NCBI RefSeq assembly: GCF_040807025.1
Contig: NC_090981.1
Span: 43,825,317 to 43,889,316, forward strand
From: Struthio camelus
Lineage: Eukaryota; Chordata; Aves; Struthioniformes; Struthionidae
Direction of reading: 5' to 3'
Length of the DNA: 64,000 nt
Shown here: positions 56,108 to 64,000 of the stretch, one piece after another
Numbering within the stretch: position 1 is the first letter of the stretch
Layout: the number at the start of each line of letters is the position of its first letter
Position numbers and translations under genes: made by a program
Notes under the pieces: model-generated
Seen by the model: only the letters and a program-made list of their open reading frames with translations
The model's database searches: none
Told to the model about the DNA's origin: nothing

Positions 56108-56158
56108 GCGGCCGTTGGGGGCGGCCGTTGGGCGCCCCCGCGCGCCGCCCCCGCGCGC
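56108..56158. repeat. Two consecutive GC-rich 13-bp tandem duplications
   Basis: GCGGCCGTTGGG occurs at 56108 and 56121, and directly after it CGCCCCCGCGCGC occurs at 56133 and 56146. Both have a period of 13. They lie within 55 bp of the exon 1 donor, inside ARSB intron 1. Confidence 0.93.
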
Positions 56159-56163
56159 CCTAC

Positions 56164-56424
56164 CTGGTAGCGCCCGCTGAGGAGCTGGCTGCGCGACGGC
56201 GTGCACAGCGGCTGCGTGTAGTACCGCTCCAGCCGCACGCCGCCCGCCCCCAGCGCGTCCAGCCGCGGCGTGCGGATGGCCGAGCCGTGCCAGCCCACGT
56301 CGCCCCAGCCCAGGTCGTCGGCCAGCACCACTACCAGGTGCGGAGGCGGCCGCCGCGCCGCCGCCAGCCGCAGCAGGCACCAGAGCAGGCAGAGCCGCCG
56401 CCAGCCGCCCGCCCGCTGCGCCAT
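56164..56424 (-). CDS. ARSB: ARSB coding exon 1: signal peptide and FGly sulfatase motif
   Basis: Encodes residues 1-87 of arylsulfatase B, the lysosomal enzyme that removes 4-sulfate from N-acetylgalactosamine in dermatan and chondroitin sulfate. A signal peptide is visible: an Arg-Arg n-region at 9-10, then a Leu/Cys/Trp-rich core at 11-20. The metal-binding Asp pair is D36-D37 in LADDLGW. The sulfatase signature CTPSR is at C74-R78; C74 is the residue converted to formylglycine in this family. The start is chosen because ATG 56424-56422 is the first ATG in this frame, has G at -3 and G at +4, and sits directly before the signal peptide. The exon ends in GRYQ and a GTAGGG donor in phase 0, as in mammalian ARSB. 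Human exon 1 is longer (104 codons from memory), so this N-terminus is 17 residues shorter, all in the signal region. Confidence 0.96.
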
Positions 56425-56537
56425 CGCCGGCCTCCCGCGCAACCAGGAACTGGGCCGCAGGGCGGGCCGGGCGCCCACGGCCGCCCTCGAGCGGGCAGCG
56501 GGGCCCGCCCCGGGGCCGGGCCGCGGCGCGGGGAGCG

Positions 56538-56560
56538 CCCCGGCCCCGGCCCCGGCCCCG
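56538..56560. repeat. GGGGCC-type hexanucleotide repeat, about 3.8 units
   Basis: Three full CCCCGG units and a partial fourth on the plus strand, reading as GGGGCC repeats on the ARSB sense strand. It lies 114-136 bp upstream of the start codon, in the presumed 5' UTR or core promoter. Confidence 0.95.
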
Positions 56561-56700
56561 CCCGCCGCTGCGCGGCGCGGCTTAGCGCGGGGGCGGCGGC
56601 GGCGGGGCCCGGAGCGCCCTGAGGGCCGCGGGCCGCCTCCACGGCACCCGGCTGAGGTCGAGGTGCGGCCCGCCTCCCTCACGGACACCTGGGCTGTAAC

Positions 56701-59700
56701 TTAAGCCGCAAACACATTTTCTAACTATCCGAATAGGGAGGTTTTGGAGTACCAGTCTGCATAAACGCTGTATCGATTAAGTTGATTAATTTATTAAACG
56801 AATCAAAAAACTGATTATCAAGTTGTTGCGTGTGAGACCAGAGTATCCAGCTCCGTGATGTTGGCCCTTTCTTCTAACTTTATCTTCCTTTAATTCCTGC
56901 ATCAGAACATCCACTGGAGCCTTTCTCATGGGGAACCACAGAACTATTTGTGAGCTTTTGTTTCAAGTCATTTTTGCTTCCATGGAAATCAACAGAGCAA
57001 TTTTAGTAGACAACACAGTATATTCTGGTACAAGTAGCTAGACTGTTACTTCTGTCTTCGTATGCAAGACCATGGCAGCTCATCCAGTTTCACTACTATC
57101 AGCGGGGCTTACTTGATGCATAAGCAAGATGGGGCAGCCAAGTATTAGTCCCGGTCTTGCTGCTCGCCAACCTGTGCTACAGCCCTGGAAAGAAAACTTG
57201 CTGCTGCCACTGAAAAAGCAGCGCAGGTGTGTGAGATGGCAACCACTACTGCAGCAGAAAGCGCACGGCCCCTCTCCTTCCGCTCCTACCAGCATCAGCT
57301 GCTGCTCTGACCCCATCCCCAGCAGTCAAATCATGGGTGACCCCGTGCTTTTTTCTGGGGGTGCCAGAATGCAATTTTGCTTATATGGATGAAAAGTGTC
57401 ATCTAGCTCTGGCTGTGAAATATTGCTTGTGACTGTTAGTGAGTAGGAAGGAACTGAAGCAACTCAGAAGCTGAAATAACAGCTATGTTAACAAGGCTGT
57501 TTCTTCAGACCATGTAATCTTCTAAGGCAATATCGTAACGACTACTAACCTAATTATAATCTTGATGTAAAATCTAAGACTGAGTACTGTGAAATGACAG
57601 AAATGACTGTCAACTCTACTCAGTTTCATTCATCCATGGAATACATATGAATTTCAGTGTCCACTTAAAAATCAAATAATCATGTGTTTGACATTTAGCT
57701 GGAATGGTGTGTATGTACATTCCCAAATTTATATAGCCATTTGGTAACAGGTGACACAAAATTCCACATTAAGAGTAATATTTATCAGTAAATAAAGGCA
57801 AAGACTGAGTATGCCAGACTCCTGTTTGCTATCTCTTTGACTGACAAGTCTCTGCGGATGGAAGATTCTTTCTCCTATGAATGAAGGCTCCTGGACAAGC
57901 CCATGAAGTTACCAGCTCTTTACTTATAAACTCCAAAGCATCACCTACTTGTTTTAAAATAGCAACAATGATGAATGATGCCACTTTTTTTTCTACAATA
58001 AGTGTGTGCTATATTCCACATCTCAAAAATACTGTTTTCTAACTTCAAACTGCAGTATCTCCAAATTATGAAGTTACAGGATGAGATATGCTTGTGAGAG
58101 GTAGTTAATTTGTCCTAATTGTCATAAATACATTGTTATATTATGATAATTCAGTGTAAATCAGAGCACTGATTCACAATCCCTTGAGAAGTCAGTTTAG
58201 GCTTAAATTTTCAAGTCTGCCTCACATTCAAGTTCATCTGACTGATTCCCAGAGTGCATATTTTTCAGGCTGCCAGTGGTCCTGAGTAGACAAATGATAC
58301 TGGCTGTATTCCCTGCTTCCAGATGTTTCTCCGGACCTTCTGGGTCAAAGAAATGGAATGCTCTGCAGAGGCAACTCCGAATAAGATGACAGGAGGACGC
58401 ACTGGAACTGCACTCAACACACAGGAGAGGAAAATCCATAATAAAAAGAAACCAGGGGAGCAGATGAGGACCATAGCGGTAAGAAGAAGATGTATCTGAC
58501 AGGTAATGTAAACTGCCAGAGAAATCCAGGCAAAAAGAAAGTGGTTTGAGATAAGAGAAAGAGAGATAAAACAGAATTTGAAAAGGAAGAGATGAATTAA
58601 AAGAAAAAAAAGATTTTTTTTTAAATTTTTTGCTCCTAAAAGACAATGAAGAATGACCTGGTACTATTAAGACAAGCTACCACTGATTTTGTTATACATA
58701 GAATTGCAAGTTCTTTTTTCTTCACATGCAAACTATTATTAGTGCTGTGTTGTTATAGTTTCATTCTGCATATCACACTGTTTATTTTCTCCGTGAGTCT
58801 CCAATCAGTCAATTCTTGGACTGCGCACAGATGTGCTGAAAGTCCTGGAAGGAGGCTTTCTCTGCACACTTTTGTTCATCTCAGCTTTAGGACTTGGATG
58901 ACAATTAAACAAGTTACACAACAAGACACCCAGAGTCTTTTTTGGGAAGCAGGCAAACAAGGGCTTTTTTTGCTTATGAGCCCAGCGTCAAAATAGGACA
59001 CTAGTATCGGAACAAGAAGCAACAATACTTTCCTAAAGTTAGTTTTCCCTGAAGTGAATTCCATGATTACTGCCGAGCTGATACGTGACCATGATTTTCT
59101 TTGTTGAGATGTGATTCATAGCATTCAAAGGACTGGAAACTTCCATCTGACCTTATTTTTAGTTCAGATGTTTAGATCCCCATTACCAGTCACAGTTGTC
59201 TCACTGAATTATGTACTTCACCAACTTCTTCCATGTCCTCATTATATGTAAAATTCTATTCAAATGTTAGCACATTCCCATGGAAACAATTCTCATTCAT
59301 TCAAAATAATTACCTTGAAAATCTACACAGTGCTGATGAAAACAGAAATGTTGGATATCAATTTTGTGATCAAATTCATAATACCTATTCACCTGGCATG
59401 TTTTCAAAATTATCATTCAAGTGCTGCTGAACTCATATCCCCTTTCAGAGGAATGTCAAGAGTTATTTGCTATTCATCCTGCTCAACAGAATAAGATAAT
59501 CTGATTGCCTGAGTAAAATCATCTAAAACATACACAGCAAACACAACTTATTTGCACAGTTGCAGTCTGTGTGTTGCTGCTGTCATATTTTCCTCAAGCT
59601 TTTTACTAATTACTATTTCAGAAATTTGAAATCCCAATCAGAAAATACTATTTATATCAGAGAATATTCTCTTGCATCAAAAGAATAAATCCTGGAAGTG

Positions 59701-62700
59701 GCCTGTGTTAAGGCCCCTTTGTCTCAGTTTACATTTTCCGGATTTGGATTTGGATAATTTGGATGTTGTTTAGAGGTTAGCAATTAAGGAAATTATGCGA
59801 GTGACAGGCCAAATTATGGTATCCGTGTTGATTTTATCATTCCACACAAAATATGGACATGGCACCTCTTGCCACAGTATATGGGAACACGGAACATGAA
59901 TTCAAGTGGTAGTAGTAACATCAACTCTGGGGTACTAAAGCTCTGTGAAGCAGGGAGGAGAATAAAGGAAGATCATATAAAATGCGTCTGAAAAATCTGC
60001 CTTTTGAGGTGTCATAATATGTTTGCACACAGAAATTTCAGTATTTCAGAAAATCTCCTAGGCGACCATCATTTTTTCACATCATTACAGATTTTTCTCC
60101 TTTGTTAATTCACGTGGCTGCAAAAGACCTGAAAGATGTCCCTGTCAGTCTTTGCACCCTTACCTTTTGGTTTGATTGGTTGGAAGCCCTCTTAAAACAG
60201 GCATGTACTGTTTAAGCAGTCTTGCTCTTATTCACTTCCTCTTGCTTTATCTTGACACCATAAGCTTATGCAACATCGTATCACAAAACACCATGAAAAG
60301 AAATAATGACAGGAAACCACAAAAACTGCTGTGCCCCCCACCAATTCTTCAGGTTTATAATTTTCATTTTATACCTAGGAAGGACTGACCTGTATGTGTG
60401 AGCCTCTCTGTGGGAACGATTTGTAAGGGGGCTTCTTCCCCTTAGAGCTTATCCATACTGTGCAATGCGCCACAGCGTTGAGCTATCCTAATAAATACAC
60501 AGTAAGCTGACTTGGGTATCACAGCAGTAAAAAAGAACCTGGGTGAACTAGGAAGCCCACAGACATGGCTATTACACCTAATGTGCTTCTAATACTCAGC
60601 CATGCTTGCTTAAAACTACTTTCAGGTATCTCTACTCCTCAGTGCATTGTGAAATATAAAGCACAGCCATTCCGAAGACATAACACACCACAAGTTGTCA
60701 GAGACTCCATTTGTCATTTTTATGATCAGAAAGGCACAGGAGGTTGTTTTGGTCTTACAAATGGGCTGCAGTAAAGAAACCTTATCACCTTTTTCCAGAA
60801 ACCATGTCTTACCATGTCTTTTGTCTGATACCCTAAATCTGGAAATGAAAGGAAAATTAACTGGCCAAGGCTCAATCTTGACTGGACTTGCATGACAGTA
60901 GCTGTCAGTGAGAAGCCCGTCAGAAATCAGTATTCGGGCCTTCTCTCTTTAGATCATACGTATTCACAGTCTACGTATAGTCTTACTCCAGAGTTTTCAT
61001 GGTCATGTATTGAATCTGAGCCTGAGTACAAGAAAGCACTTACATGCTTGTTAACCTTGTGCACATACCTCAACTAAAATATATTCTTGAATGCCTTACT
61101 GAATAAAGGCAGGACTCTTTAGCAGTCCCATGCACCTGTTATCTATGAATATTATATTTTAAAAGGGACAGGTCATCTCCATTGGCTTATAAGGAGAAAA
61201 CCAGTGGTTGTGAGGTTACAGTTGAAAGTGTGGTACAAGTACATAAGAGGATACAGTTTCTGAGCTCACCTGAATGTTGGAATTATATCTGTGATTCATC
61301 ATTATTGCCTGCACAGGCTGCAGAAAACCTGCCCTTTCTGCAGGTTTAGCAAAAATAACATCTCTGATTGGTTCAGCAAAGTAGAACTAAATCACTTACG
61401 AAAGAGTAACAGAGAATAATTTCTGAATGGATTTTTCCCTCAAGACAGCAGTATGTACAAACCAGCCATATCTTATATTTTATTTTGACCTGTGTTGTAA
61501 AGGATATTCAGAACAGCAGAATGCAATTCCAACTTTCATTAATTCTCTAGTAAGAACAGGTGTTCATTATTCAAACTGTGTTTCTACTGCATATTCTATT
61601 TATACATTTCTTCTTTGCTGAAGATTTAGAAGCACCAACTCCTTTGGAAGAAAGTGCATTTTGGACATTCTTTATATTCATATGACCATAGAAAAAGATT
61701 ATCTGCAGCCTAATGATGGGCATTATTCTTTGTAAGTTGGAAATTGTGACATTGTTGATTTAAAAGAATTGTTGAGCACATTATGGAACTCAGAAGTGTG
61801 TTTTAATCATTTAGTGTGTTCCTGTTGCTCTTATTATCCCAATCCTGCTTATTCAGGTTATCAGCTATTTAACATTGAAAAAACCCTCTGCTGCGGCTTT
61901 AATTATATATTTTAATTGTCAGTATTTCTGTGTAACAACATATGGTTCTTACTGCTGTTCAGTTTATAATTAACAGGAAAAGGAACAACAGTTCTTCAGT
62001 GTCTACATCTTCAGATTTATACCACTAAGTCAGTGCTCCATCATGCAGTACTTTTTAGTTCTATCCAGAAATTGAGCAATAACATCATGTGTATTGTAAA
62101 ATTTTACATGTAATCTACTAGAAGATCCATATAAAACAATGACTACGAAGAATGGGCTTCCTCTAAATGTTTAATTAGGAAGAACTAAATTTTGATCTTT
62201 TGTCAGAATTTCTGCCAGGATAACGTATTAGGAAGGAATGTTAGCAGTTCAGTTTCCTTTTAAGTATTATTTTTTAACCATTGCTGAAATTTATTTCAGT
62301 ACTTTAGAGAGCATTTTTGTGCAGAGCTAGTGATATTATTTTAATGATAAGTTGGTGATATCAAGGAACAAAGAAGAAGTAATTCACCGCAAAGACAGGC
62401 AAGGGAGGAATCACATCTCAAGGGGAAAGAATTTGCTGTTGGCCAATACCAAGAGCAATTTTCTCCTCCGCCTTAACTCAGATCTGCTGGACAGTGTGTG
62501 GGCAAGCTGAGTGGAGGATCTACTCATTCCCAGCCACTTCCTGCTCACAACCGCTACTGAGGAGGAGGAATGCACAGCAGTTCACTAACTGTGCTCAGAT
62601 CTCCGACGTGAATAGCCCATACAAGGAAGCAAGGGGGTACCACCATAAAATTCCTCACTGATGTAGCAATGAGTATCTTACGTTTAGTGATTAATGAATC

Positions 62701-62782
62701 TGAATAGCTTGATTCTCTTAATTTCACGGGTATAAATGGAACTATTTCTTACTGCACAACTTCCTGTATCCACCATCTGTGT
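56701..62782. other. DMGDH-ARSB intergenic region with DMGDH 3' UTR
   Basis: About 6 kb of mostly AT-rich sequence between the ARSB promoter and the DMGDH stop codon. The right end must contain the DMGDH 3' UTR. A moderately GC-rich patch lies at about 57060-57390, roughly 650 bp upstream of the ARSB start. No gene, RNA or transposon is recognised in the rest; open frames such as 58203-58646 look like chance. Confidence 0.6.
62290..62295 (-). terminator. DMGDH: Candidate DMGDH polyadenylation signal
   Basis: An AATAAA hexamer on the minus strand, about 490 bp after the DMGDH stop codon. It would give a short 3' UTR. The downstream GT-rich element is weak, and other hexamers occur further on (for example near 61480), so this is only a candidate. 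Confidence 0.3.
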
Positions 62783-62998
62783 TTACACTTTGGGACTTCT
62801 ACCCTTTCTCTGAAGGTGGGTTCTTGTCGGTTCAGTCAGCACCAATGGCTCTTGAATAACAGTTGCTGAATAATTTTTTCCTAAAAGTTCAACTTCCAAA
62901 TTCTGTCCAACTTTGCTGAGTTCTGTGGGAACATATGCAAAAGCCAGACTCTGCTGAGCACTGTAGCTGAAACAGCCAGATGTGGTGTTGCCAATAAC
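62783..62998 (-). CDS. DMGDH: DMGDH last coding exon with stop codon
   Basis: 216 nt: 71 codons and a TAA stop at 62783-62785. It starts [20 protein letters not shown] and includes the block [20 protein letters not shown] near the C-terminus. This is the conserved C-terminal end of the GCV_T barrel in DMGDH. The last residues (after LTEPTR) are basic and poorly conserved, as in mammals. The acceptor is TTTTTTCAG|GTT in phase 0, which fits the exon 667 bp upstream. SARDH and PDPR share this architecture, but the residue match and the position next to ARSB favour DMGDH. Confidence 0.94.
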   Translation of the reverse strand, partial: VIGNTTSGCFSYSAQQSLAFAYVPTELSKVGQNLEVELLGKNYSATVIQEPLVLTEPTRTHLQRKGRSPKV

Positions 62999-63665
62999 CT
63001 GAAAAAAGAAACAAACATTCATCTTTATTTTCAACACACAGTGGGGTTTCCAAAAAAAAAAAAAAAAAGATATACATCATAGATACTAGTTTCTGTTTAT
63101 AAACTTTATACATCACGTATGTTTTGAGTGTGTCAGGCAGTTCATAATTTTCTTCACTGTGGGTGACATCACCCAAAATTGGGATTTTTTTACTCCTTAA
63201 AAACCTAGTCTATTCTTATTGTGTTCACTTAACTTTTCAACTGAAACAAACACTATTCACATGTGTACATTTATATATACAATAATTTAACTGCTAATGA
63301 AGGCTTCAATACCTAATCTGTGTTGAAGTATGGCACGTTAAACTTTGTTGGTTTGTCTTCTTTGAAGTGAATAATAAAAGTGATGTTAGGAGAATGGTGA
63401 ACTTGCAGGAGAAAAGAATAGGTGACCTAATACTGTAGTCTGTTCCAGCTCTAGTTTCTGTAACCTAATAGTATTTCACATTTTATCTGTAAATATATAC
63501 AGTTAGTCTTTGCCTCCTGCTTGAAGATCAGAAAATAGTATCACAGCTTCAAGCTGTTCTGTGCCAGTAAAACAAATATAATACATTCACACTTGAAACA
63601 CAAAGTTAGATTCTGTTCATGGAGAATTAACTTTAGTTTCTTGTAACATGATCTACAGCCCTTAC
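62999..63665 (-). other. DMGDH: DMGDH last intron
   Basis: A 667-bp intron bounded by GTAAGG and TTTTTTCAG. It holds an A17 tract (63052-63068) close to the 3' splice site and nothing else that I recognise. Confidence 0.9.
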
Positions 63666-63800
63666 CTTGCCATTATGCCACACACTTTCATTTCCCTCTG
63701 GATCAACATTTTCTGTTTCCAAGGTGAGGTATGCCAGCCGCCGTTTCAACCCCTTTTCTTTAATCTGCTTCAGTGCTTGCTTTCCTATAAAGTCTGCTGG
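63666..63800 (-). CDS. DMGDH: DMGDH penultimate coding exon
   Basis: 135 nt, exactly 45 codons, phase 0 at both ends. It begins [20 protein letters not shown] and ends [13 protein letters not shown]. This matches the C-terminal aminomethyltransferase-like (GCV_T) part of dimethylglycine dehydrogenase, the mitochondrial flavoenzyme that demethylates dimethylglycine to sarcosine and passes the one-carbon unit to folate. FIGKQAL and the DPEGNE-W-NGK stretch are the recognisable landmarks. The acceptor is TTTTTTCAG|CC and the donor AAG|GTAAGG. The catalytic FAD domain and N-terminus lie to the right of the window. Confidence 0.93.
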
Positions 63801-64000
63801 CTGAAAAAACATAACATAATGATGATAAATGGTTACTCAGGTTTTGCAATAAGGCTAGAGATGCAAGCATTTAAATTTGTCTTCATTTGTTTTCCTGTTG
63901 CTTAAATGTTCTATGTGAAATACAGATTAAATCAAATCTTTGACAGACGTTATATCTTGACTATAAAAAGTGATATGATTGGTGATTTTTTCAGTATATT
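63801..64000 (-). other. DMGDH: DMGDH intron, 3' part only
   Basis: Sequence upstream of the penultimate exon in the sense of transcription. It ends in a pyrimidine-rich acceptor and continues beyond the window. No exon is visible in it. Confidence 0.8.

Larger units (their letters stand above)
52936..56163 (-). other. ARSB: ARSB intron 1
   Basis: A 3.2-kb intron between exons 1 and 2. The first few hundred bases belong to the CpG island and include 13-bp tandem repeats (56108-56158) and a long G-run near 55780-55795. The rest is AT-rich and unremarkable apart from a TA-rich hairpin at 53446-53473. Confidence 0.93.
55780..56700 (-). promoter_or_regulatory. ARSB: CpG-island promoter and 5' UTR of ARSB
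   Basis: An abrupt change from AT-rich flanks to very GC- and CpG-rich sequence surrounds ARSB exon 1. It contains several GC-box-like cores (GGGCGG, CCGCCC), mainly between 56100 and 56600. I see no TATA box at a sensible distance upstream of the start codon, which suits a TATA-less housekeeping promoter, as expected for a broadly expressed lysosomal enzyme. The transcription start cannot be fixed from sequence; the 5' UTR should lie somewhere in 56425-56700. Boundaries are judged by eye. Confidence 0.8.

Noticed and set aside
55861..56622. A 253-codon open frame on the plus strand antisense to ARSB exon 1
   Set aside because: It is an effect of the GC-rich CpG island, where stop codons are rare. 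The product is low-complexity Arg/Pro/Ala/Gly sequence and matches no family I know.
56425..56688. 88-codon in-frame extension upstream of the ARSB ATG
   Set aside because: The frame is open but begins only with GTG and has no ATG before 56424. Its Arg/Gly/Ala/Pro content does not fit a signal peptide, and the internal ATG has a strong context.
58203..58646. A 147-codon minus-strand open frame between DMGDH and ARSB
   Set aside because: The product is Ser/Phe/Leu-rich without a known domain, and the encoding sequence is ordinary intergenic DNA.

Overview
This window is vertebrate nuclear DNA, most likely from a bird. The coding content is sparse, the exons are short with GT-AG junctions, most of the sequence is AT-rich, and the only interspersed element I recognise is a 5'-truncated CR1 LINE. 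A non-avian reptile cannot be excluded from the sequence alone. No bacterial, viral or CRISPR content is present.

Two genes are visible, both on the minus strand. The first is ARSB (arylsulfatase B, a lysosomal N-acetylgalactosamine-4-sulfatase). Coding exons 1 to 5 lie at 56164-56424, 52749-52935, 50067-50257, 49288-49495 and 20145-20388. They encode residues 1-363 plus part of codon 364, about 70% of the protein. All the sulfatase active-site residues expected in this part are present. The C-terminal exons (6 to 8 in mammals) were not found and should lie to the left of position 1. The second gene is DMGDH (mitochondrial dimethylglycine dehydrogenase). Its last two coding exons lie at 63666-63800 and 62783-62998, and the rest continues to the right of the window.

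Layout from left to right: 1-20144 is ARSB intron 5 (partial). 20145-20388 is exon 5. 20389-49287 is the 28.9-kb intron 4, holding the CR1 copy at about 38301-39592, a (CA)15 microsatellite and several small tandem duplications. 49288-56424 holds exons 4 to 1 with short introns. About 55780-56700 is a GC-rich CpG-island promoter. 56700-62782 is intergenic. 62783-64000 is the 3' end of DMGDH.

The two genes are arranged head to tail: DMGDH ends about 6.4 kb before the ARSB start codon on the same strand. This matches the DMGDH-ARSB order known on human chromosome 5. The products are not in one pathway (choline/one-carbon metabolism against glycosaminoglycan breakdown), so this is inherited gene order rather than a functional unit.

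I found no convincing new system. The items most worth checking are the paired CArG boxes in intron 4, short hairpins and tandem duplications, the CR1 open frame broken only by three nonsense codons, GC-rich 13-bp and hexanucleotide tandem repeats around ARSB exon 1, and a lost glycosylation sequon in ARSB.
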